Below are positions 19,466-27,389 of a stretch of 64,000 bases of DNA, piece after piece. A program made the translations under genes and the position numbers. Source of the stretch: an uncultured Clostridia bacterium (GTDB lineage Bacteria > Bacillota > Clostridia > UBA1381); the NCBI GenBank assembly GCA_947591315.1, contig CANQDD010000012.1, forward strand, positions 22,580 to 86,579, read 5' to 3'. Under the pieces are notes generated by a model, which was given only the letters and a program-made list of their open reading frames with translations, was not told where the DNA came from and did not search any database. Position 1 is the first letter of the stretch. Every line of letters starts with the position of its first letter.

Positions 19466-20443
19466 TCACCACTCCAGAAGCGCCGCGCCCCAGGTGAGAC
19501 CGCCGCCGAAGCCGACGAGTATAAGCTTGTCGCCCTTTTTGATTCTGCCTTCCTCTACCGCCTGCGCGAGTGACGATGGTATACATGACGCGGAGGTGTT
19601 GCCGTATTTTTCGAGGTTTAGGAACACCTTGTCCTCGGTTATACCCATACGCTTTATCGCCGCGTCCACTATTCTGTAATTTGCCTGGTGCGGTATTACG
19701 AGCGCGATGTCGTCATATGTAAGCCCCGCCTTTTCAAGCACTCTGCCGCTCGCGTCCGCCATTGCCTTTACCGCGAATTTCATAACGGTCTGACCCGCCA
19801 TCCATATTGAGCTTTTATTGTGGCTTACGCGCTTCTCCGTTTCCTCCGCGTCCTCTCTGTACGCAAGCTGCGTTATCGCGGTCGCGCCCGTGCCGTCCGC
19901 GCCTATATCAACGGCTATAATGCCCGTTTCCTCGCTTGCCGAAACGACAGCCGCACCCGCCGCGTCGCCGAACAGTATGCAGGTCGAGCGGTCGGCGTAA
20001 TCGGTAGCCTTTGTGAGAACGTCGGCGCACACCACGAGGACGTGCTTATACATCCCGTTCTCTATAAACTGCTTCGCTATAGTAAGTCCCGTTATAAATC
20101 CCGAACAAGCCGCGTTATAGTCGAACGCCGCCGCGTTTACCGCGCCGAGAGCCGCCTGTACGACGCATGCGCCAGCCGGTGTGAAATAGTCGGGCGTAAC
20201 GGAGCCCAATATTATAAGATCAAGCTCCTCCGCCGTAATCCCTGCGTTTTCAACAGCCTTTTTCGCGGCTTTTATCGCCATATCGGTCGTAAACTCGTCG
20301 GGAGCGGAAACATGTCTTTCCTTTATTCCCGTGCGGCGCGTTATCCATTCGTCGTTTGTGTCCACAATGCTCTCAAAATACGCGTTGTCGTACACCTTAT
20401 CGGGAATGTATCTGCCTACGCCCGTTATTTTCGCATTAGTCAT
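19466..20443 (-). CDS. fabH: Beta-ketoacyl-ACP synthase III
   Basis: This enzyme starts fatty acid synthesis by condensing acyl-CoA with malonyl-ACP. At 325 aa it has the active-site Cys in NAACSGFITG, His in VIPHQANYRI and Asn in YGNTSASCIP. The last motif has Cys where Ser is common (NTSAAS), a minor variation. The start overlaps plsX by 8 bp. The REP-like cluster follows its 5' partner genes, between fabH and fabK. Confidence 0.97.
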   Translation of the reverse strand: MTNAKITGVGRYIPDKVYDNAYFESIVDTNDEWITRRTGIKERHVSAPDEFTTDMAIKAAKKAVENAGITAEELDLIILGSVTPDYFTPAGACVVQAALGAVNAAAFDYNAACSGFITGLTIAKQFIENGMYKHVLVVCADVLTKATDYADRSTCILFGDAAGAAVVSASEETGIIAVDIGADGTGATAITQLAYREDAEETEKRVSHNKSSIWMAGQTVMKFAVKAMADASGRVLEKAGLTYDDIALVIPHQANYRIVDAAIKRMGITEDKVFLNLEKYGNTSASCIPSSLAQAVEEGRIKKGDKLILVGFGGGLTWGAALLEW

Positions 20444-21440
20444 CTGTTTCTTCCTCCATACTGTCTATATTATTTTTTATACTCTGTATAACGTCGGTGT
20501 CAACAAATTTTATCGCCTGCTTTATCGCGGAGAATACCGCCTTCGCGTCCGACGAGCCGTGTCCCTTTATCACCGGTCTGCGCGTACCGAGAAGCGGCGC
20601 GCCGCCGTATTCACGGTAGTCCATTTTCTGTCTGAAATTCTTTATTCCGTTAAGTACGAACAGCGCTCCTATCTTATGAAGAACGCCGGAGAATATTTCC
20701 TTTACGCCGTCGCTTACGACATGTCCCATACCCTCGATCGTTTTAAGTATCACGTTGCCGGTAAAGCCGTCCGTTACCATTACGTCAGCCGTACCCTCCA
20801 TTATGTCTCTGCCCTCTATGTTGCCGATAAAGTTGAGGTTCGACGCTTTTAAAACGGGATACGTTTCCTTGCAGAGCTCGTCGCCCTTACCCTCCTCCTC
20901 GCCGTTCGATATAAGCCCGACGGTGGGGTTTTCTATGCCGAGTACGTTTTTCATGTATATGCTGCCCATAATGCCGAATTGAAGGAGATATTCCTTTTTG
21001 CATTTCGTGTTCGCGCCCGCGTCTATTAGCATTTTCGCACCCTTCGCGCTCGGAAGGAGTGTCGCGAGTGCCGGACGGTGAATACCCCTTATGCGTCCGA
21101 CTATCAGAAGTCCCGACGTCAAAAGCGCGCCCGTGCTGCCCATTGACAGCATCGCGTCACCCTCGCCGCGCTTGAGCATATTCGCCGCCACCACGACGGA
21201 AGCATTTTTCTTTGTCTTTACCGCTTTAACGGGTTCTTCCGTGTTTTCTATTACCTCGTCGGCGTTTACAATCTCTATTTTAGACCTGTCACACTTGTAT
21301 TTTGCAAGCTCTTTTTCGACTACGTCCTGCTTTCCCACAAGCACGATATTTGCGTTAAGCTCCGTCGCCGCTCTCGCAGCCGCCGCGATCGGCGCGGAGG
21401 GTGCGTGGTCGCCGCCCATGGCGTCAATTATAATTTTCAT
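20436..21440 (-). CDS. plsX: Phosphate acyltransferase PlsX
   Basis: This peripheral membrane enzyme makes acyl-phosphate from acyl-ACP and so links fatty-acid and phospholipid synthesis. At 334 aa it has the family N-terminus MKIIIDAMGGDHAP and SMGSTGALL, GLISNGEEEGKG and TDGFTGNVILKTIEG. It lies between fapR (15-bp gap) and fabH (8-bp overlap), the standard Bacillota order. Confidence 0.97.
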   Translation of the reverse strand: MKIIIDAMGGDHAPSAPIAAAARAATELNANIVLVGKQDVVEKELAKYKCDRSKIEIVNADEVIENTEEPVKAVKTKKNASVVVAANMLKRGEGDAMLSMGSTGALLTSGLLIVGRIRGIHRPALATLLPSAKGAKMLIDAGANTKCKKEYLLQFGIMGSIYMKNVLGIENPTVGLISNGEEEGKGDELCKETYPVLKASNLNFIGNIEGRDIMEGTADVMVTDGFTGNVILKTIEGMGHVVSDGVKEIFSGVLHKIGALFVLNGIKNFRQKMDYREYGGAPLLGTRRPVIKGHGSSDAKAVFSAIKQAIKFVDTDVIQSIKNNIDSMEEETDD

Positions 21441-21455
21441 ATATAATCCCCTTTG

Positions 21456-21992
21456 TCAGCAAGTTACTATAAGGCTGAATTTGCCGCGGAACACCTCGTT
21501 CATATTCGCCTTTATCACGACACGCACGACGTACTCGTTTTCCTCGACGCGCATAACGTCCGATTTCGCGATAAGTCTTTCGCCGGAGTGCGCCTCGTGG
21601 CTGTATTTAACGTTCGCGACCTTCACGAGCGCGGCTTTCGCGTCTATAACGCTAAGTGCCAGATCCTCGGCGAACGCGTATATGTGCTGTCCCTTAACAA
21701 TGTCCGTGCCTTCAAACGTCATTGACGAATCTGTTTTGAGTACCGATATGCCGTCATGGTAAAGGTTTATGTCGAGTACCTCTCCCGTATTTTGCGCGTT
21801 CATGACCTCCTCCGCCGCCGACTTTACGCGCTCGCGGTACTCCGCTATGCCAAGCTCCGCCCTGTCGAAGCGTATGGTCGAAACGCTCACGTGACACGCT
21901 TTCGCAAGCTCCTCATCCTTCCAGAACGGGTTTTGCTTTATCTGTTCGAGCAAAAAATCCTGACGCTGTTTTTTCAGCGCTGTTCTCGTCAT
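21456..21992 (-). CDS. fapR: Fatty acid biosynthesis repressor FapR
   Basis: This 178-aa repressor senses malonyl-CoA. An N-terminal DeoR-like helix-turn-helix (EELAKACHVSVSTIRFDRAELG) is joined to a hotdog-fold effector domain (VKGQHIYAFAEDLALSVIDAK, AHSGERLIAKSDVMRVEENEY). In Bacillus, FapR binds a 17-bp palindrome and is released by malonyl-CoA. Exactly such a box lies just downstream of this gene's own promoter, so autoregulation together with control of plsX-fab is expected. The ribosome site GGAAAGGAG precedes the ATG. Confidence 0.95.
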   Translation of the reverse strand: MTRTALKKQRQDFLLEQIKQNPFWKDEELAKACHVSVSTIRFDRAELGIAEYRERVKSAAEEVMNAQNTGEVLDINLYHDGISVLKTDSSMTFEGTDIVKGQHIYAFAEDLALSVIDAKAALVKVANVKYSHEAHSGERLIAKSDVMRVEENEYVVRVVIKANMNEVFRGKFSLIVTC

Positions 21993-22037
21993 TTTTGAGC
22001 GCTCCTTTCCATGGTTTTACTGTTTTGACAATTATTG

Positions 22038-22054
22038 TTGGTATCTGGTACTAA
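22038..22054. promoter_or_regulatory. FapR operator
   Basis: The minus strand reads TTAGTACCAGATACCAA, which closely matches the known FapR box TTAGTACC-N-GGTACTAA type palindrome. It lies about 8-25 nt downstream of the predicted transcription start, where FapR blocks initiation in Bacillus. Confidence 0.85.
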
Positions 22055-22068
22055 ATCACTTAACAAAA

Positions 22069-22097
22069 ATTATATAACAGGCTCGTCACCAATGCAA
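22069..22097 (-). promoter_or_regulatory. Promoter of the fapR-plsX-fab operon
   Basis: TTGCAT, a 17-bp spacer and a consensus TATAAT lie on the minus strand, with the start predicted at about 22062. The FapR box follows directly. This is the only strong promoter I see for the whole downstream run. Confidence 0.8.
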
Positions 22098-22190
22098 TAT
22101 ATATTTATGTTTTGGGGAAAACATTGTATAAATTGTAGGAAATATTAAGTAAAAGTCTGTGCAAAATATGGTTATATTTACCTTGATAAA

Positions 22191-22242
22191 TACAAAATAT
22201 GGTGTCGATATTTGTCTTTACGACCTCATATCAACACCATAT
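22191..22242 (-). terminator. Terminator after iscS-iscU
   Basis: On the minus strand ATATGGTGT-T-GATAT pairs with ATATC-G-ACACCATAT (one mismatch, 16-nt loop). TTTTGTATTT follows. It closes the isc unit upstream of the fapR promoter. Confidence 0.6.
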
Positions 22243-22247
22243 AGTAT

Positions 22248-22655
22248 TTAATGCTCACACGTGTATTCCTTATCCTCCGGCACGTCCTCACCGTTGCGGC
22301 GGCGGTAATCGTTTATCGCCGACTGTATAGCCTCCTCTGCAAGCACCGAGCAGTGTATCTTTTCCTTCGGAAGTCCGTCGAGAGCCTCCATAACAGCTTT
22401 GTTCGTAAGCTGAAGCGCCTCGTCAACCGTCTTGCCCTTTACCATTTCCGTTGCCATCGAGCTTGTGGCGATCGCCGCGCCGCAGCCGAAGGTTTTGAAT
22501 TTAACGTCCTTTATAACGTTATCCTCTATCTTCATATACATTTTCATTATATCGCCGCACTTCGCGTTGCCAACCTGACCGACGGCGTTCGCGTCGGGTA
22601 TCTCACCGACGTTCCTCGGATTTGCGAAATGCTCCATTACCTTTTCACTGTACAT
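22248..22655 (-). CDS. iscU: Fe-S cluster scaffold protein IscU/NifU-like
   Basis: This 135-aa scaffold assembles nascent iron-sulfur clusters with sulfur from the upstream cysteine desulfurase. The three ligand cysteines are visible in NAKCGD, FGCGAA and KIHCSVLAEEA. The N-terminus MYSEKVMEHFANPRNVG is diagnostic. It follows iscS by 19 bp. It is the single-domain form, without NifU C-terminal parts. Confidence 0.97.
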   Translation of the reverse strand: MYSEKVMEHFANPRNVGEIPDANAVGQVGNAKCGDIMKMYMKIEDNVIKDVKFKTFGCGAAIATSSMATEMVKGKTVDEALQLTNKAVMEALDGLPKEKIHCSVLAEEAIQSAINDYRRRNGEDVPEDKEYTCEH

Positions 22656-22674
22656 TCTAAAAACACCCTTTCTG

Positions 22675-23853
22675 TTATTCTACACCCTCGTAAAGCGGCG
22701 ACATATCGCGCAGTCTTTGTATTATGGACGGCAGCACGCTCACCACGTAATCAACGTCCTCCTCGGTCGTGTCCTCCCCAACGCTGAGTCTTAACGAGCC
22801 GTGCGCTATTTCGTGAGGAAGTCCTATCGCCATAAGAACATGCGACGGATCGAGCGAGCCCGACGCGCACGCGCTTCCCGACGAGGCGGCTATTCCGTTC
22901 ATGTCGAGCATCATAAGAATTGATTCGCCCTCGACGTACTGGAACGAGAAATTCGCGTTGTTGCACATTCTTCCCTCGTCCTCGGGGCCGTTTAAGCGGC
23001 AGTACGGGATATTGTCACGTATGCCCTTAATCAGTCTGTCGCGCATTTTTTTGCAGTGCGCGACGTTTTTGTCAAGGTCGGCTACCGCGATTTCGAGAGC
23101 CTTCGCAAGTCCCGCTATACCTGCGAGATTTTCCGTCGCGGCTCTTTTGCCGCGCTCCTGCCCTCCGCCGTGGATAAGGTTGTCTATGCGTACGCCGTTT
23201 CGTATATACAGCATACCGACGCCCTTCGGTCCGTGGAACTTGTGTGCCGACAGCGACAGCATGTCCACGCCGAGTTCCTTGACGTCAATCTTCATATGAC
23301 CTATCGCCTGCACCGCGTCGGTGTGGAAAATGACCTTGTGCTTTTTCGCAACCTCGGCTATTTCCTTTATCGGCTCAATCGTGCCTATCTCGTTGTTCGC
23401 GGTCATTATCGTTATAAGGATTGTCGTGTCCTTGATCGCCGCCTCGACCTGCTCCGGCGTTACAAAGCCGTACTCGTCAACGTCGAGATACGTTACCTCA
23501 AAGCCGTGCCGTTCAAGATATTCGCATGTGTTCAAAATCGCGTGATGCTCTATCTTTGTCGTGATAATATGGTTTCCCTTTTTGCGGTTCGCCATTGCCG
23601 CGCCCTTTACAGCCCAGTTGTCAGCCTCGCAGCCCGAGCCCGTGAAATAAATCTCGTTTACGTTCGGCGCGTTTATGCTTTTCGCCACGCTCTCGCGCAT
23701 TTTGTAAAGCGCCTGCTCCGCATCTCTGCCGACCTTGTAAAACTTTGACGACGCGTTGCCGTATATGTCAGTGTAATACGGAAGCATCGCGTCAAGAACC
23801 TCTTTTTTGAGCGAAGTTGTCGCGTTATTGTCCATATATACCGATTTTGTCAA
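22675..23853 (-). CDS. iscS: Cysteine desulfurase IscS/NifS
   Basis: This PLP enzyme converts cysteine to alanine and hands persulfide sulfur to IscU. At 392 aa it has the PLP lysine in SLSAHKFHGPKG, the mobile catalytic cysteine in SSGSACASGS, and MDNNATT at the N-terminus. The start is a TTG at 23853 with GGAAGGGA upstream. The next ATG would remove the conserved first strand. iscS and iscU form a two-gene unit behind a consensus promoter. No iscR gene is present in the window. Confidence 0.97.
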   Translation of the reverse strand: MTKSVYMDNNATTSLKKEVLDAMLPYYTDIYGNASSKFYKVGRDAEQALYKMRESVAKSINAPNVNEIYFTGSGCEADNWAVKGAAMANRKKGNHIITTKIEHHAILNTCEYLERHGFEVTYLDVDEYGFVTPEQVEAAIKDTTILITIMTANNEIGTIEPIKEIAEVAKKHKVIFHTDAVQAIGHMKIDVKELGVDMLSLSAHKFHGPKGVGMLYIRNGVRIDNLIHGGGQERGKRAATENLAGIAGLAKALEIAVADLDKNVAHCKKMRDRLIKGIRDNIPYCRLNGPEDEGRMCNNANFSFQYVEGESILMMLDMNGIAASSGSACASGSLDPSHVLMAIGLPHEIAHGSLRLSVGEDTTEEDVDYVVSVLPSIIQRLRDMSPLYEGVE

Positions 23854-23914
23854 TTAAATCATCCCTTCCGACTGTATGTTAACGCGCGTTTCCGCGCGGT
23901 TTTGATTGAACGTT

Positions 23915-23928
23915 TGAATAACTGTTCA
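23915..23928. promoter_or_regulatory. Candidate repressor operator before iscS
   Basis: On the minus strand TGAACA-GT-TATTCA, a palindrome with one mismatch, lies about 10-23 nt after the predicted start of iscS transcription. It resembles the core of ArsR/SmtB-type sites. The regulator is unknown and the call is tentative. Confidence 0.3.
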
Positions 23929-23943
23929 TGTATTGTCTTATAT

Positions 23944-23972
23944 ATTTTACTACCTATTTCCCACTTTGTCAA
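23944..23972 (-). promoter_or_regulatory. Promoter of iscS-iscU
   Basis: A perfect TTGACA, a 17-bp spacer and TAAAAT lie on the minus strand, about 90 bp before the iscS start. Confidence 0.8.
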
Positions 23973-24035
23973 TAGGTGTTATTCGTTTATTTTATACTTT
24001 TTAAGTATGGATTTTCAGCCGCCGCACCGTTCCGC

Positions 24036-24064
24036 TTTACTTTTCCCAAAATATGTGATAAAAT
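24036..24064 (+). promoter_or_regulatory. Putative promoter of tmcAL
   Basis: TTTACT, a 17-bp spacer and TAAAAT precede tmcAL by about 30 bp. It is divergent from the iscS promoter. Confidence 0.5.
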
Positions 24065-24095
24065 TACTTAAATGTATTAAACGGGAGAGATTATA

Positions 24096-25244
24096 ATGGT
24101 CAGCGGCGTAATTGCGGAGTTTAACATATTTCATAACGGTCACAAATACCTTATAGACGAGGCGCGCAGGGAAGCGGACGCGGTGGTCGCCGTAATGAGC
24201 GGCTCGTTCGTGCAGCGCGGCGACGCGGCTGTTACGGATAAATGGTCGCGCGCAAAAGCCGCGCTGATGTGCGGCGTTGACCTTGTGATAGAACTGCCTG
24301 TATGCTACGCGCTTAACGCCGCGCCGCGTTTTGCCGAAGGCGGCGTTAACACGCTTGCCGCGCTCGGCATTGCGGACACGCTCTTTTTCGGCAGTGAGTG
24401 CGGCGATACGGAAACGCTCACGCGCGCGGCGGATATGCTTGAAAACGAGAGTGCGGACACGGCGGGCAAAATCAAAGCGTATATGGCAGAGGGCATGAGT
24501 TACCCGTCGGCGGTGAGCAAAGCATATAGCGGCAAAATACCCGACGGACTTCTCGATAAGCCCAACAACATTCTTGCGCTCGAATATATAAGAGCCGTTA
24601 CGCGGTCGGGGCGCGGCATGAATGTAAAGACGGTTAAACGCATCGGCGCGGAGCATGACGGCTCGGAGATAAATGACGGCTTCACGAGCGCGTCGGTTAT
24701 ACGCGAAATGCTCACGCGCGGTGAGGACATTTCGGAGCTTACCCCCTACACGCCCGACATTATAGGTGAAGCGCCGTATATGCTGTCACGGCTGGACAGC
24801 GCGTTCGCGGCTAAACTTCGCTCTATGAGCGCGTGGGAGATAAGCGAAATAAGCGAGGTAAGCGAGGGCATTGAAAACAGAATACTTACTGCTGCGGCAG
24901 AGGAAAGCACGTTTGACGCAATAGCCGAAAAGGTAAAAAGCAAGCGTTACACCATGAGCCGTATACGGCGTATACTTATCGCGTCGCTTATCGGGTTCAT
25001 GAAGGATATTTACTCGCCGATGCCCGAATATATACGCGTTCTCGGCATGAATAAAACGGGTGCGGTGCTGCTAAAAAAAGCGAAGAAAAATTGCCCTGTC
25101 CCGATTATCACAAAAACAGCCGACTTTAAGGGCGACAGTAAAATGCTGCGGCTCGATTTGCGCGCCACCGATATGCACGCGCTGTGTGCTCCCGCAAGCA
25201 GACGGGGCGGCGCGGATTTTACACACTCGCCCGTTATTATGTAA
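24096..25244 (+). CDS. tmcAL: tRNA(Met) cytidine acetate ligase TmcAL (YlbM)
   Basis: This enzyme activates acetate with ATP and makes N4-acetylcytidine at the wobble position of elongator tRNA-Met. At 382 aa the nucleotidyltransferase-like N-terminus shows GVIAEFNIFHNGHKYLI with the H-N-G-H motif, then MSGSFVQRGD and CGVDLVIELP, all typical of the family. GGGAGA precedes the ATG. A terminator is not obvious, and the barnase gene starts 12 bp later, so the two may be cotranscribed. Confidence 0.93.
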   Translation: MVSGVIAEFNIFHNGHKYLIDEARREADAVVAVMSGSFVQRGDAAVTDKWSRAKAALMCGVDLVIELPVCYALNAAPRFAEGGVNTLAALGIADTLFFGSECGDTETLTRAADMLENESADTAGKIKAYMAEGMSYPSAVSKAYSGKIPDGLLDKPNNILALEYIRAVTRSGRGMNVKTVKRIGAEHDGSEINDGFTSASVIREMLTRGEDISELTPYTPDIIGEAPYMLSRLDSAFAAKLRSMSAWEISEISEVSEGIENRILTAAAEESTFDAIAEKVKSKRYTMSRIRRILIASLIGFMKDIYSPMPEYIRVLGMNKTGAVLLKKAKKNCPVPIITKTADFKGDSKMLRLDLRATDMHALCAPASRRGGADFTHSPVIM

Positions 25245-25256
25245 GGGGGAAATTAC

Positions 25257-25772
25257 ATGAAAAGAATACTGTCACTTTTATGCGTACTGTTCACGGCGTT
25301 TACGCTGATTGCCGGCTGTGACGCGGACATGACGATCAGCGATACGTCCGGCTCGCAATCAGCCATGACCGATCCCGCGGAGATAGGCAAGCATGACGTG
25401 TCACAGGACGCGCTCAAAAAAGCAAAAGAGCTTGTTGACGAGGACGGCGTGTACGTAACTCCCGCGATGGTCGCGGCGTATATTGACACGTTTAACAAGC
25501 TGCCGCAGAATTTCATCACAAAAAAAGAGGCGCAGCGGCTCGGCTGGGACAGCAGCAAAAACCACGTTTCCGATGTCGCGCCGGACAAGTCGATTGGCGG
25601 CGACAGGTTCGGCAATTACGAAAACAAGCTGCCCAAAGGAAATTACCGCGAATGTGATATTAACTACAACGGCGGCAAGCGCGGAGCGGAGCGTATTATT
25701 TACAGCAATGACGGTGACGTGTATTACACAAACGACCATTACAACACATTCACACAGCTTTTCGGGGAGTGA
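25257..25772 (+). CDS. Barnase-type ribonuclease predicted as a lipoprotein
   Basis: This 171-aa guanyl-specific ribonuclease of the N1/barnase family has a lipoprotein signal (lipobox L-I-A-G-C, Cys21) and a linker to about residue 60. The barnase fold follows. The catalytic set is intact: K89 (barnase K27), E132 in YRECDINY (E73), R142 and R146 in KRGAERIIYS (R83, R87) and H161 in NDHYNTF (H102). DVAPDKSIGGDRFGN also matches barnase closely. A barstar gene begins 6 bp downstream. The lipobox suggests membrane anchoring on the outer face instead of free secretion. It should be an active RNase, with a role in nutrition or competition. Confidence 0.93.
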   Translation: MKRILSLLCVLFTAFTLIAGCDADMTISDTSGSQSAMTDPAEIGKHDVSQDALKKAKELVDEDGVYVTPAMVAAYIDTFNKLPQNFITKKEAQRLGWDSSKNHVSDVAPDKSIGGDRFGNYENKLPKGNYRECDINYNGGKRGAERIIYSNDGDVYYTNDHYNTFTQLFGE

Positions 25773-25778
25773 TATATT

Positions 25779-26054
25779 ATGAAGATACGTGATATAAGAA
25801 GGATTGACCTTGACGGCGAAGAAATAAAGAGCGTCAGTGATTTTCATGACATTATAAGCGAGATTACGTATATTGTCGGCTACGGACGAAATCTCGACGC
25901 GCTGTATGACGAGCTTACCTCGTCCGACGATTTAATCGTGATACACAACGCGGATTTGCTCAAAAAAAATCTCGGCGCGCACGCCGAGAAGATTTTTGAA
26001 GTTTTTGACGACGCGTTAAAAGTAAACGACGCACTCACAATAATTTACAGGTAA
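25779..26054 (+). CDS. Barstar-family ribonuclease inhibitor
   Basis: This 91-aa intracellular inhibitor binds and blocks barnase in the cytoplasm. It matches barstar along its length: DLDGEEIKSVSDFHDII at the start and GYGRNLDALYDELTS, which holds D40 and D44 (barstar D35 and D39, the contact residues), with LTIIYR at the end. GGGGAG at the end of the barnase gene serves as its ribosome site. The 6-bp spacing couples immunity to toxin expression. It ends 3 bp from the stop of the convergent AraC gene. Confidence 0.93.
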   Translation: MKIRDIRRIDLDGEEIKSVSDFHDIISEITYIVGYGRNLDALYDELTSSDDLIVIHNADLLKKNLGAHAEKIFEVFDDALKVNDALTIIYR

Positions 26055-26057
26055 CAT

Positions 26058-26921
26058 TTAAGCGCCGGTAAAGTCGCGGCGGTATTGCAGCGGCTTCTGC
26101 GACGTGTGCTTCTTAAACTGCACGATAAAGTTACTCGCGTCCTGAAAACCGCATAAAGCCGATATCTCACCCACGGTGAGATTGGTTGTGCGAAGGTAAA
26201 TTTTCGCGTTGTTTATGCGGCAGTTTGTGAGATAATTGTACGGCGTCGTACCCATAATACGCTTGAACACGCGTATGAAATGATACTTTGACAGCGGCAC
26301 ATCCTCGGTGATATCGTCTATCGCTATCGGCTCGCAGTACCTTTTATGTATCATATCCACTGCCGCCCGCACGTATTCACTGTGAAGTCCGTTGTTTTTC
26401 TCGCGCTCGTTTTCGTAGCCGTTTTTAAATAATATGCAGAGAAGCTCATGTAAATCCGCGGACGTGTCCAAAGCGTTCATCATACCGTTACCGCCTGTCT
26501 TTTTTATAATATCTTCGGTCATTGTTGTGAGCTTGTTACTGTCAAGAACCTTGATTGAAAAAACACCATTCGGATAAAGCATATCAAAAAATGACTGTGC
26601 GGCGCTGCCGTTTATATGAATCCACATAAACTCCCAGTCACCGCCGCTTGAAAAATAACTGTGATTTCTGTGGCAGTCAATAATCGTCGAACAATTTTCG
26701 TCCAACTCAATGCGTGTGCCGTCGCTTACTATGCGTCCGCATCCTTTTATTGTGTATAGGAAAAGATAACTGTCGTGCTCTCTTCGGCTGACACCGTAAT
26801 CGGGTTTCGCGTAAAAATGCCCCGCTTCCATAACACAAAAAGGAAGCGTAAGAACATTCTGCGACGGCGTAGCCGTAATCCACACCGATTTGTCACCGAT
26901 GCTCTCATTGTATTTCCCCAT
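26058..26921 (-). CDS. AraC-family transcriptional regulator
   Basis: This 287-aa regulator has a cupin N-terminal half (LYTIKGCGRIVSDGTRIELDENCSTI as two adjoining pieces) and a C-terminal AraC DNA-binding domain (PIAIDDITEDVPLSKYHFIR, then VGEISALCGFQDASNFIVQF). I prefer the ATG at 26921 (MGKYNESIG) because AAAGGA lies 10 nt upstream. The earlier ATG at 26930 is too close to that site. It is convergent with the barstar gene, with only 3 bp between stop codons. Its target is not evident. Confidence 0.9.
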   Translation of the reverse strand: MGKYNESIGDKSVWITATPSQNVLTLPFCVMEAGHFYAKPDYGVSRREHDSYLFLYTIKGCGRIVSDGTRIELDENCSTIIDCHRNHSYFSSGGDWEFMWIHINGSAAQSFFDMLYPNGVFSIKVLDSNKLTTMTEDIIKKTGGNGMMNALDTSADLHELLCILFKNGYENEREKNNGLHSEYVRAAVDMIHKRYCEPIAIDDITEDVPLSKYHFIRVFKRIMGTTPYNYLTNCRINNAKIYLRTTNLTVGEISALCGFQDASNFIVQFKKHTSQKPLQYRRDFTGA

Positions 26922-26947
26922 TGTTATCATCCTTTCTCATTTTATAT

Positions 26948-26976
26948 ATTATACCACATTAGTATAAAAAAATCAA
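26948..26976 (-). promoter_or_regulatory. Promoter of the second AraC gene
   Basis: TTGATT, a 17-bp spacer and a consensus TATAAT lie on the minus strand, about 27 bp before the chosen ATG. Confidence 0.7.
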
Positions 26977-27197
26977 TAAACGAAAATTTTATAGCAATTA
27001 TACATGATACTAACAGTCAAAACATGGTATAACACGGCTGATTAAATAAAAAAAACTTATATGATGTAAAATTTGCACAAAATCTATATAATTTTGCGCA
27101 ATACCTTAACGCACAATATAAAAGCAATAACTTTTTTATGGTTTTTCTTACGTAAAAATAAAAGCGGACGGTAAAGCGATTTCATTTTACAAAAAAC
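26977..27197. other. A/T-rich intergenic stretch between divergent AraC and tRNA-Leu
   Basis: No gene is seen here. The stretch is strongly A/T-rich. It repeats short TTTGCACAA / TTTTGCGCAA / ACGCACAA words at about 27070-27115, which could be half-sites for the AraC protein but are too short to claim. Confidence 0.3.
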
Positions 27198-27226
27198 TTG
27201 ACTTTACACCCGTAATGTGGTATAGT
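27198..27226 (+). promoter_or_regulatory. Promoter of tRNA-Leu(TAA)
   Basis: TTGACT, a 17-bp spacer and TATAGT end 19 bp before the tRNA 5' end. Confidence 0.8.
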
Positions 27227-27245
27227 ATAAAAGCTGTGAATAAGC

Positions 27246-27334
27246 GCCGATGTGGCGGAACTGGCAGACGCCCGGGACTTAAAATCCCGTGGGAAGTGAT
27301 TCCCGTACCGGTTCGATCCCGGTCATCGGCACCA
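27246..27334 (+). tRNA. tRNA-Leu, anticodon TAA
   Basis: The acceptor stem GCCGATG pairs with CATCGGC. The anticodon arm CGGGA-CTTAAAA-TCCCG gives anticodon TAA. A long variable arm (GTGGGAAGTGATTCCCGT) marks a class II tRNA, and the T arm contains GTTCGATCC. The CCA end is encoded. It has its own promoter and terminator. Confidence 0.97.
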
Positions 27335-27337
27335 AAA

Positions 27338-27373
27338 AAAAGACCCGAAACACATGTTTTGGGTCTTTTTTGT
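27338..27373. terminator. Bidirectional terminator after tRNA-Leu
   Basis: AAAAGACCC pairs with GGGTCTTTT, with a further AAAC/GTTT inner stem. It is flanked by A and T runs, so it can serve the tRNA on the plus strand and the DUF4330 operon on the minus strand. Confidence 0.88.
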
Positions 27374-27389
27374 CTTTGGTACGTCGTTT

